Origin: Ornithinimicrobium sp.
Lineage (GTDB): Bacteria > Actinomycetota > Actinomycetes > Actinomycetales > Dermatophilaceae
NCBI GenBank assembly: GCA_030145965.1
Contig: JASKZT010000061.1
Span: 1-22,224, forward strand
Reading direction: 5' to 3'
DNA: 22,224 bases
This document shows positions 15,101 to 20,328 of the stretch, one piece after another; positions within the stretch are counted from its first letter, which is position 1, and each line of letters begins with the position of its first letter. A program made the translations under genes and the position numbers. Under the pieces are notes generated by a model. That model made no database searches. It worked only from the letters and a program-made list of their open reading frames with translations, and had not been told where the DNA came from.

Positions 15101-16133
15101 CCTGTGGCAGCGGGCGCGGCCCAGCCGTCCGACGGCCGAGCGGCTCGTCCTCGCCGGCGGGCTCGACGCCCTGCACCGGGTCGGGCGCCACGGTGGCACC
15201 CGTGGCGGGCTGACCCGGCGCGACCTGCTGCTCCACGTGCGTGAGCTCGACCGGTGGACCCGCCACGCCACGACCACGGCGGGGCGCAGCCGGGCCGGTC
15301 GTCGCGTGCCCCTGCCGACCCTCGCCCAGGGCGTCGAGGGTGAGGTGGCGGCCCGCACCCGGGCGCAGGCCGCCGGCCGGCGGACCTGGCACGCCCAGGA
15401 GCCCGCCGCCACGCAGCTCACCCTCGAGCTGGGGGACGAGCCGGCACCGGTCGGCGGCAGCGGCCTGCCGGAGATGACCGAGCAGGAGCAGCTGTGCGCC
15501 GAGCTGGACGTCCTCGGGCTGGACGTCAGCCGGCACGTCGTCGCCGGCTTCGCCCCGATGCTGGCCGACCTCGGCGTCACCCGGTCGCGCGACCTGCTCT
15601 CCCGCCGCAACGCCTCGGAGGTGCTCCTCGCCGGTGCCAAGGTGGCCACCCAGACCCCGCCCGTGCGCTCGGGGCGCCGCGTGGTCTTCCTCACCCTCGA
15701 CGACGGCACCGGGCCGGCCGACGCCACGTTCTTCGAGGACGTGCAGGGGCCGTTCGCCGCGACCGTCTTCCACTCCTGGCTGCTGCTCGTGCGGGGTGTC
15801 GTCCGGCGCACCGGTCCCCGCGGCGTCTCCGTCCGGGCCACCGGCGCGTGGGAGCTCGGCGGTCTGGGCCAGGCCTGGCAGGACGGGGGTGCCGAGGCGG
15901 TCCGCGCCCTCATGGTCGCCACCGAGGAGCAGGCGCGCACCCTGCTCGCCGAGTCCGAGGCGCAGGCCCGCCGGCAGGCGGAGGCGGCCGGGGCGGCACC
16001 GGGGCGGAGGGTGCTGGTGCACGCCTCGGGCTACCGGCAGTCCCCCTACGCCGACATCAAGCCCGCTGGCACCGGGACCGGTGGCCCGGGAAGCAAGCTG
16101 TGGCACTCCAGCCCGGGGAGCTCGGGATGGTGA
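12195..16133 (+). CDS. dnaE2: Error-prone DNA polymerase III alpha-like subunit (DnaE2 type)
   Basis: A C-family polymerase of 1312 residues, expected to extend across DNA lesions. The PHP domain starts at residue 6 (VHLHVASSAS, ASHPAELV, LTDRDGLYGAVRF). Its N-terminal metal motif keeps H8 and H10 but has Ala where HLHVHS-type proteins have a third His, so PHP nuclease activity is doubtful. An Ala/Gly/Arg-rich insert spans about 73-118. The palm triad is D465 and D467 in PDIDID plus D618 in KLDVLGIR; RPGPVKSDMI, VVFHEQVLQI and SFGFCKAHAAAFALP follow. A helix-hairpin-helix (about 935-985, VKGIGEEEV) and an OB fold (about 1150-1215) end the protein. QLTLEL (1074-1079) between them could bind the beta clamp. 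ATG 12195 has a weak GAGAGA upstream. The dinB start overlaps the end. Confidence 0.93.
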   Translation: MPTDDFVHLHVASSASMRYGASHPAELVARAAALGQPALALTDRDGLYGAVRFARTCGEHGVAPVLGVDLALDRDAEHPTAPGRVVLGGAEAVGAPAAVGSPRRRAQPVKGGSLVDDQHPRVVVLARGQGSGLEPGLGWARLCRLVTQTHLAGERGLPRTRRDLLARAASPVEDVAPVVVLLGPDSDVGRAVLARRHDAARTLLRAWQVALPAGALRLEVVCHGGPEGTPASLGHASRTWALARECGVPAVLTAAVRHATPEQARVVDVLDAARRMVALDERHLDRVSTAGHLADTPTMHALARRLEEAGGSDARAADLLGDTLALARDCAQDARSDLGIGAVHLPEPEVLGVGGVGEAHQVLTGRCDAAVTTRYPGASTAHLDRVRARLADELGVIAGLGYPTYFLTVAAVCDLIRDHGVRVAARGSGAGSLVTYLLGISGVDPMEHGLLMERFCSPLRAQLPDIDIDVESARRTEMYERILERFGSDRVTCVSMAETYRVRHAIRDVAATLGMPPGEIDVLAKAFPHIRARDARAAIRDLPELRAQGLDAPRMELLLELVESLDGLPRHLAMHPCGVILSNTTLLDRTPVEASWLGFPMSQFDKDDVEEMGLLKLDVLGIRMQSAMAHAVDEVERVDGVRVDLDDRAHVPLDDPDTFGLIQSTRTLGCFQIESPGQRELVGKFAPDCFADIIIDISLFRPGPVKSDMIRPFLHARQGWGEPEYLHPSLVPYLEQTCGVVVFHEQVLQIVAETTGVSLAQADEVRRAMGTPQGQKEVEVWWRAAAAARGYGQEDVERIWEVLAAFASFGFCKAHAAAFALPTYQSAWLKTHHTAAFLAGVLTHDPGMYPKRLILDEARTMGVHVLGLDVNASGQTYRVERVEEDGAGAGDPRVLAAQGRPVAARRTDQIGRDDDGRAGGPDHVDEVMATVERRAGGYGIRLSLTDVKGIGEEEVRRIVAGQPYASLADLWQRARPSRPTAERLVLAGGLDALHRVGRHGGTRGGLTRRDLLLHVRELDRWTRHATTTAGRSRAGRRVPLPTLAQGVEGEVAARTRAQAAGRRTWHAQEPAATQLTLELGDEPAPVGGSGLPEMTEQEQLCAELDVLGLDVSRHVVAGFAPMLADLGVTRSRDLLSRRNASEVLLAGAKVATQTPPVRSGRRVVFLTLDDGTGPADATFFEDVQGPFAATVFHSWLLLVRGVVRRTGPRGVSVRATGAWELGGLGQAWQDGGAEAVRALMVATEEQARTLLAESEAQARRQAEAAGAAPGRRVLVHASGYRQSPYADIKPAGTGTGGPGSKLWHSSPGSSGW

Positions 16134-17371
16134 CGGACACCACCGGCATCACGACCGGCATCACCTCCGACGTCGGCATCCTGCACGTGGACATGGACGC
16201 CTTCTACGCCGCCGTCTCCCTCCTGGAGCACCCCGAGCTGCAGGGCCTTCCGGTCGTCGTCGGCGGCGGGTGGCGCAGCGTGGTGCTCTCGGCCACCTAC
16301 GAGGCCCGCGCCTTCGGGGTGCGCTCCGGCATGCCGATGGCGACCGCGCGGCGGCTGTGCCCGCGGGTGGTCGTCGTCCGCCCCGACCACGACCGCTACG
16401 CCCGGGTCTCGGAGGCGGTGATGGCGATCTTCGCGGAGGTCACGCCGCGGCTGGAGCCGGTGTCGGTCGAGGAGGCCTTCCTCGACGTCTCGGCCGCCGG
16501 TCGGCAGTGGGGCGACCCCGCCGCGATCGGGCAGTGGATCCGCGACACCGTCGCCGACGAGCAGCAGATCACCTGCTCCGTCGGTGGGGCGCCGACCAAG
16601 GCCGTGGCCAAGATGGCCTCGCGCGCCGCCAAGCCCGACGGCATGCGCCTCGTGGGACGCGCCGAGGTCGTCCCCTTCCTGCATCCCCTGCCCGTGGGTG
16701 CCCTCTGGGGGGTCGGCGAGGCGACCGAGGGCGAGCTGCACCGGCTCGGGCTGCGCACGGTGGGGGCGTTGGCGCACGTGCCGGTGGCGACCCTGCGCCG
16801 CGCGTTCGGCGAGCAGGGGGCCGCCCGGCTGCACGCCCTGGCCTGGGGGCAGGACACCGAGCCCGTCCGGCCGGCGCGGGTGGAGCGCAGCGTGGGCTCC
16901 TCGGAGACCTTCGCCCACGACGTCGACGACCCCGACGTCATCCGCCGCCAGCTCCTGCACCTCGCCGAGCGCACGGCGAGCCGGATGCGGCACGCCGGGG
17001 TCCTGGGCCGCACCGTCGTGCTCACCGTCCGGTTCTCCGACTTCACCACCATCACCCGCTCGCGCACGGTCGCCGTACCCACCGACGTCACCCGGGAGGT
17101 GCACGCCACGGCCTGCACGCTCTACGAGGCGCTCGGGCTGCAGCGTGCCCGCATCCGTCTGCTCGGGGTCCGGGTCGAGGGGATCACCACCGCCGAGGAG
17201 ACGCTCGTCCAGGGGCGGCTGGACGAGCCGGAGCGCGGCTGGCGGGAGGCCGAGCGGGCGATGGACCGCGCCGCGGCGCGTTTCGGGAGCCACGCGGTGC
17301 GTCCGGCGAGCCTGCTTGACAGGGCGGCGGGAACTCCGGCTACCGCTCTACGCGTTCCCGTCATATCCTGA
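16127..17371 (+). CDS. dinB: DNA polymerase IV (Y-family translesion polymerase)
   Basis: A 414-residue Y-family polymerase. The catalytic palm is intact: HVDMDAFYAAV (D22, with F26 in the steric-gate region) and VSVEEAFLDVS (E115/E116), so this is an active DinB rather than the inactive ImuB of mycobacterial mutasomes. YEARAFGVRSGMPMATARRLCP, CSVGGAPTKAVAKMASRAAKPDG, the helix-hairpin-helix VGALWGVGEATEGELHRLG and the little-finger domain with VVLTVRFSDFTTITRSRT are all present. The C-terminus shows no obvious clamp-binding QLxLF motif. ATG 16127 follows GGGGAG by 6 nt and overlaps dnaE2 by 7 nt; GTG 16130 is the next codon. The N-terminus has a small tandem repeat (TGIT twice, DNA ACCGGCATCAC twice). 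It is co-transcribed with dnaE2 under the SOS box. Confidence 0.95.
   Translation: MVTDTTGITTGITSDVGILHVDMDAFYAAVSLLEHPELQGLPVVVGGGWRSVVLSATYEARAFGVRSGMPMATARRLCPRVVVVRPDHDRYARVSEAVMAIFAEVTPRLEPVSVEEAFLDVSAAGRQWGDPAAIGQWIRDTVADEQQITCSVGGAPTKAVAKMASRAAKPDGMRLVGRAEVVPFLHPLPVGALWGVGEATEGELHRLGLRTVGALAHVPVATLRRAFGEQGAARLHALAWGQDTEPVRPARVERSVGSSETFAHDVDDPDVIRRQLLHLAERTASRMRHAGVLGRTVVLTVRFSDFTTITRSRTVAVPTDVTREVHATACTLYEALGLQRARIRLLGVRVEGITTAEETLVQGRLDEPERGWREAERAMDRAAARFGSHAVRPASLLDRAAGTPATALRVPVIS
17316..17369 (+). promoter_or_regulatory. Possible internal promoter(s) for the DUF3040 gene
   Basis: The end of dinB holds a perfect TTGACA (17316-17321) without a good -10 at the right distance. It also has a GGGAAC...CGTT pair (17329-17334 and 17353-17356, 18 nt apart) resembling a SigH/SigE-class ECF promoter, and a TATCCT (17364-17369). 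CGGGAAC and GTTCCCG also form 7-bp inverted arms (17328-17334 and 17354-17360). The signals conflict, so which is used is unknown. Confidence 0.3.
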
Positions 17372-17383
17372 ACCCAAGACCTT

Positions 17384-17430
17384 GGTCGGCCCGGCAGTCC
17401 GTGACCGACCCCTCAAAGACCGGAGGTCAC
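17384..17430 (+). promoter_or_regulatory. Two mutually exclusive hairpins in the DUF3040 leader, one covering the ribosome binding site
   Basis: GGTCGG (17384-17389) can pair with CCGACC (17405-17410). GTGACC (17401-17406) can pair with GGTCAC (17425-17430), which overlaps the GGAGG ribosome binding site (17422-17426). The two helices share bases 17405-17406, so they cannot form together. This could be a simple on/off fold or chance in GC-rich DNA. Confidence 0.3.
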
Positions 17431-17432
17431 CC

Positions 17433-17867
17433 GTGCCGCTCTCCGAACACGAACAGCGTGTCCTCGCCCAGATGGAGCAGGCCCTCTACGCCGAGGACCC
17501 GCGCCTGGCGACCACGCTGAAGACCACCGCGTCCGGCGGGGGGCACGGCCTCGACCGGCGCAGGGTCGCGCTCGGGGTGCTCGGTGCTCTCGTCGGTCTC
17601 GCCCTCGTCGTCCTCGGCGTCATGTCCTCGATGATCTGGGTCGGCGCCATCGGCTTCCTCCTCATGGTCCTCGGCGGGGCCTGGGCGGCCAAGCCGCAGG
17701 GACGCCCCCAGCTCGGTGTGGTCGGCGCCGACGGCAAGCCCAAGGGTCCCGGTGGGCGTGGCGGCGGCGCAGGCCGCGTCAAGGGTCCGCGTCCCTCCGG
17801 CGGCGGCGGCTTCATGGAGCGGATGGAGCAGCAGTGGGACAAGCGCAGGGAGCAGGGTCCCCTCTGA
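17433..17867 (+). CDS. DUF3040 family membrane protein
   Basis: A 144-residue actinobacterial protein of unknown function. The N-terminal signature MPLSEHEQRVLAQMEQALYAEDPRLA (written here in part as SEHEQRVLAQMEQALY) is diagnostic for DUF3040. Two TM helices follow (about 45-63 and 68-86) with a short turn, then a basic Gly/Pro/Lys-rich cytoplasmic-looking tail ending in EQQWDKRREQGPL. The GTG at 17433 is supported by GGAGG 6 nt upstream. It lies 61 nt after dinB on the same strand and may be read from the SOS promoter or its own. In M. tuberculosis a DUF3040 gene lies near mraZ, but no dcw genes follow here. The sigK frame overlaps its 3' end. Confidence 0.85.
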   Translation: MPLSEHEQRVLAQMEQALYAEDPRLATTLKTTASGGGHGLDRRRVALGVLGALVGLALVVLGVMSSMIWVGAIGFLLMVLGGAWAAKPQGRPQLGVVGADGKPKGPGGRGGGAGRVKGPRPSGGGGFMERMEQQWDKRREQGPL

Positions 17868-18484
17868 GTCCGCACCAGGAAGATCAGCGCGAGCCGGGCC
17901 AACCCGCCCGGCTCGCTGCTGTCCCCGCCCTCGCGGCCGAGGGACCCGACGCGCTGCTCGTCCGCGTCGCCACCGGTGACCAGGACGCCTTCGCCGCCCT
18001 CTACGACACGGTCGCCGCCCGGCTGCACGGGCTCGCGCGCCGCGTGCTCCGCGACCCCGCCCTCGCCGAGGAGGTCACCCAGGAGGTGTTCCTCCAGGCC
18101 TGGCGCGAGGCCGACCGCTTCGACCCCGCGCGCGGTTCTGCGGTCGCCTGGCTGCTCACGCTGACGCACCGTCGCGCCGTCGACCGGGTCCGTTCGGAGC
18201 AGGCCCAATCCGATCGGCTGCTCAAGTACGAATCACGGTCGACGACGACGCCCTATGACACGACGGCCGAGCAGGCGACCCAACGCCTGGAGGCCGGCCG
18301 GGTCAGACGGGCGCTCGACGAGGTCGGCGAGCCACACCGCAGCGCGCTGGAGCTCGCCTACCTCGGAGGCCTGACGCACCGTGAGGTCGCCGACCGCACG
18401 GGTGTCCCGCTGGGCACCGCCAAGACCCGGATACGGGACGGACTGCACAAGCTTCGCCACGCGATGACAGGAGGTGAACGATGA
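17834..18484 (+). CDS. sigK: ECF RNA polymerase sigma factor SigK
   Basis: An ECF sigma factor of 216 residues from the GTG start. Region 2 (about 40-118) has LLVRVATGDQDAFAALYDTV, LARRVLRDPALAEEVTQEVF, LQAWREADRFDPARGSAVAW and THRRAVDRVRSEQAQSDR, a clear SigK pattern. Region 4 (about 155-208) has HRSALELAYLGGLTHREVA and VPLGTAKTRIRDGLHKLR. The start is uncertain. GTG 17834 has GGAG 5 nt upstream but lies inside DUF3040; the only alternative is a CTG at 17864 overlapping that gene's stop, and no ATG, GTG or TTG follows before the conserved region. A strong stem-loop falls in the N-terminal coding region. The stop overlaps the rskA ATG, the usual sigma/anti-sigma coupling. Confidence 0.9.
   Translation: MGQAQGAGSPLSPHQEDQREPGQPARLAAVPALAAEGPDALLVRVATGDQDAFAALYDTVAARLHGLARRVLRDPALAEEVTQEVFLQAWREADRFDPARGSAVAWLLTLTHRRAVDRVRSEQAQSDRLLKYESRSTTTPYDTTAEQATQRLEAGRVRRALDEVGEPHRSALELAYLGGLTHREVADRTGVPLGTAKTRIRDGLHKLRHAMTGGER
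17889..17916 (+). other. Strong stem-loop inside the 5' end of sigK
   Basis: Perfect 11-bp GC-rich arms (17889-17899 and 17906-17916) flank a 6-nt loop; AGC/GCT could extend the stem with a bulge. It lies 21 nt after the DUF3040 stop but within the sigK reading frame. It could be a terminator or attenuator limiting read-through from the upstream operon into sigK, or an mRNA structure. It has no T-tract. Confidence 0.5.
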
Positions 18485-19245
18485 CCGACCAGCGACAGCA
18501 CGGGTCCGACGAGGACCTGCACGACCTCGCCGCGCCCTACGCGCTCGACGCCCTCGACGGTGACGAGCAGGAACGTTTCGAGGCGCACCTGCGCACGTGC
18601 CCCACCTGCCGGGCGGAGGTCGAGGACCTCCGCGAGGCCGCCGTCGGGATCTCCGAGGGCATCGAGGTGGCCCCGCCGCCCGCCCTGCGCGAGCGCCTCC
18701 TGCAGCAGGTGGCCGCGGAGGCCGCAGCCTCCGCGACGGAGGGGTCCGTCCGCCGTCTCGACGACCACCGTCCCGGCCAGCGCCGCCCCGGCGCGGACCG
18801 CCCGGCGGATGGTGGACGCCGCTGGTGGCTCGCCGCCGCGGCAGCGGTCGTCGTCGGTGCCGGCGCCTGGGGCGCCGTGGAGGTGCTCGGCCAGGGCGAC
18901 CCGGCCGACCGCGTCGTCCAGGCGCAGGACGCCCAGGAGTACGAGGTCGACACCCCCGAGGGTGCGCTGACCGTCATCGCCTCCGCCGGCGAGGACGCAG
19001 CCGTGCTGCGGCTGCCCAGCGGGCTCGAGGCGCCCCCGCAGGGGCAGGTCTACCAGGCCTGGTGGGTCGGGGCAGACGGCACCGCCCGCTCGGCCGGCCT
19101 GCTCGCCGAGGAGGCGGTGCAGGACGGGGAGACCCTCCTCGAGGGCGCCTACGCGGGCGCGGCGGCCGTCGGCCTGACCGTGGAGCCGGCCGGAGGGTCG
19201 GACCAGCCGACGAGCGAGCCCTTCGCCGTCGTCCCCCTGGGCTGA
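18481..19245 (+). CDS. rskA: Anti-sigma-K factor RskA
   Basis: A membrane anti-sigma factor of 254 residues that should hold SigK inactive until proteolysis releases it. The N-terminal cytoplasmic anti-sigma domain (about 8-75) has DEDLHDLAAPYALDALDGDE and a zinc-type H36-x3-C40-x2-C43 motif. A variable linker leads to one TM helix (about 116-136). The extracytoplasmic RskA C-terminal domain (about 140-254) has GALTVIASAGEDAAVLRLP, GQVYQAWWVGADG and the terminal GLTVEPAGGSDQPTSEPFAVV. ATG 18481 has an excellent AGGAGGTGA ribosome binding site 6 nt upstream and overlaps the sigK stop (ATGA), so the pair is made in balance. A short hairpin follows the stop. Confidence 0.93.
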   Translation: MTDQRQHGSDEDLHDLAAPYALDALDGDEQERFEAHLRTCPTCRAEVEDLREAAVGISEGIEVAPPPALRERLLQQVAAEAAASATEGSVRRLDDHRPGQRRPGADRPADGGRRWWLAAAAAVVVGAGAWGAVEVLGQGDPADRVVQAQDAQEYEVDTPEGALTVIASAGEDAAVLRLPSGLEAPPQGQVYQAWWVGADGTARSAGLLAEEAVQDGETLLEGAYAGAAAVGLTVEPAGGSDQPTSEPFAVVPLG

Positions 19246-19267
19246 CCGGGCCCCCACCAGGGCTCGG
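19246..19267 (+). terminator. Stem-loop directly after rskA
   Basis: CCGGGCCC (19246-19253) pairs with GGGCTCGG (19260-19267), with one G-U pair and a 6-nt loop, starting at the base after the rskA stop. It is a modest stem with no T-tract. It is a plausible terminator for the sigK-rskA operon. Confidence 0.4.
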
Positions 19268-19333
19268 CCGGCACCCGGTCACCGGAGGGGCGCGATTCTC
19301 CTCGTCGCGGCGAACCGGGACGGCTGACGTGGG

Positions 19334-19816
19334 TCACGTCAGGAAGATCACCGTCAGCGCCCAGGCGGCGATGATCGTGAACGCCGTGGCCAGCTCGACG
19401 AGGATGTTGAGCCCGACCGCCCGCAGCGCGTGCCCGGTGGCCCGGCGCGCCTCACCGGCGTCGCGGGTGCGGACCAGTGAGACGAGGAAGATCCCGACCG
19501 GGAACCCGACGAAGAGACCGACCACCGGGATGACGAAGGCACCGAGGACCGCGGCCACGACGCCCGCCAGCAGCGTGCTCGTGCTCACGCCGGCACGGCG
19601 CATCCGCTTGCCCGGGACCAGCCACTGCAGCACCACCCCGGCGACGTAGAGGGCGACGGCGACGGCCAGCAGCACCCACCCGGTCGTCGTGCCCTCGTCC
19701 AGCGCCCACAGCAGCACGGCCGCGACGATGATGATCAGCCCCGGCAGCACGGGCAGGACGATCCCGACCACGCCGACGACCATGAGCAGCGCGACGACGA
19801 TCTCCATCGAACCCAT
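19334..19816 (-). CDS. DUF456 family integral membrane protein
   Basis: A 160-residue hydrophobic protein matching DUF456, of unknown function. Predicted membrane segments are near residues 4-22, 24-39, 47-66, 82-112 (probably two helices joined by VIPVVGLFVGFPVG, a Gly-rich turn typical of the family) and 135-158. A short basic loop PGKRMRRAG and a second basic stretch RTRDAGEARRATGHAL would face the cytoplasm. ATG 19816 is chosen because it begins at the first conserved hydrophobic segment and has a CAGACT box 7 nt upstream; a longer frame to 19864 adds only a Pro/Arg-rich stretch. It converges with rskA. No function can be assigned from its neighbours. Confidence 0.85.
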   Translation of the reverse strand: MGSMEIVVALLMVVGVVGIVLPVLPGLIIIVAAVLLWALDEGTTTGWVLLAVAVALYVAGVVLQWLVPGKRMRRAGVSTSTLLAGVVAAVLGAFVIPVVGLFVGFPVGIFLVSLVRTRDAGEARRATGHALRAVGLNILVELATAFTIIAAWALTVIFLT

Positions 19817-19823
19817 GGCGGCC

Positions 19824-19829
19824 AGTCTG
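19824..19829 (-). promoter_or_regulatory. Possible leaderless -10 box CAGACT for the DUF456 gene
   Basis: CAGACT lies 7 nt before ATG 19816 on the minus strand, with no ribosome binding site in between. It departs from TANNNT at the first base, so it is weaker than the others in the window. Confidence 0.3.
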
Positions 19830-19840
19830 CCAGCCGGCCG

Positions 19841-19862
19841 GCGTCCGGACGGGTCCGGACGC
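19841..19862. repeat. Perfect 10-bp inverted repeat with 2-nt centre
   Basis: GCGTCCGGAC (19841-19850) and GTCCGGACGC (19853-19862) are exact reverse complements separated by GG. It stands immediately beside the larger hairpin at 19865-19900, upstream of DUF456. It could be a second terminator stem or a protein-binding palindrome. Confidence 0.5.
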
Positions 19863-19864
19863 AC

Positions 19865-19900
19865 GGACGCCCGCCCACGCCGAGGCGTGGACGGGCGTCC
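19865..19900 (-). terminator. Long stem-loop terminator after the DUF7455 gene
   Basis: The arms 19865-19880 and 19885-19900 pair over 16 bp with a single mismatch around a 4-nt loop (CGAG). It begins 16 nt after the DUF7455 stop on the minus strand. It is the strongest hairpin in the window. There is no T-tract, in keeping with high-GC actinomycete terminators. Confidence 0.7.
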
Positions 19901-19916
19901 TGAGTGCCTGGCCGGC

Positions 19917-20132
19917 TCAGAGGGCCGGCGACTCCTCCGCGTGCAGGCGGTGGGTCTCGTCGAGGATGTCGACGTCCTGCAGGTGACGCAGCTTGTCGAG
20001 GTGCTCGCGGCCGTGGTGGGCGCAGAAGTGCAGCTCGAGGCCGTCCCCGAGGCGGGCCCGCAGGTAGGCCTGGGCCCCGCACCGGTCGCAGCGGTCGGAG
20101 GCGGTCAGTTCAGGGGTCAGGGTGGCGTTCAC
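19917..20132 (-). CDS. DUF7455-like small zinc-ribbon protein
   Basis: A 71-residue protein with a single zinc-binding cluster: CDRCGAQAYLRARL followed by HFCAHHGREH gives CxxC plus CxxH, and a charged helix with HLDKLRHLQDVDILDETHRL completes the domain. This matches the small DUF7455 proteins of actinobacteria, whose role is unknown. Binding to nucleic acid or protein is possible but unproven. GTG 20132 is chosen because GAGGAG lies 8 nt upstream; a further in-frame GTG at 20153 would place that ribosome binding site inside the gene. It is monocistronic, ending at the strong hairpin 19865-19900. Confidence 0.85.
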   Translation of the reverse strand: MNATLTPELTASDRCDRCGAQAYLRARLGDGLELHFCAHHGREHLDKLRHLQDVDILDETHRLHAEESPAL

Positions 20133-20328
20133 GGCGGGTCTCCTCTCCTGCACCGGCCAGGTGCCCGGCCGGATGCGTCACAGTCAAGCACGTCAACGCG
20201 GGCGCACCCGGTCTTTGTGCCCGGACCGGCGGACGTTTCGCTCACCGCGTAGTCGGGAACATCCTGGGCAGCCGCCCTCGCGGCCCCGTCCTCGGGTGGG
20301 CGGAGGAGCGGGGCGGCGTGCGGACTGC

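Noticed and set aside
13563..16106. An 847-codon open frame on the minus strand opposite dnaE2
   Set aside because: It is antisense to a polymerase with all catalytic motifs and has no domain motifs of its own; codon-bias artefact.
16142..16165. Tandem ACCGGCATCAC repeat at the start of dinB as a regulatory element
   Set aside because: It is coding (TGIT twice), only two copies, and in the least conserved part of the protein; more likely a small local duplication.
16466..16489. Glu in place of Asp in the DinB S-x-D/E-E-A-F motif as a sign of an inactive, ImuB-like protein
   Set aside because: An acidic residue is kept at both positions, the first catalytic Asp is present, and this SVEEAF form seems common in actinobacterial Pol IV.
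20182..20196. Two TTGAC-like hexamers on the minus strand upstream of the DUF7455 gene as -35 elements
   Set aside because: Neither has a TANNNT-like -10 at 16-18 nt, so a promoter could not be placed.
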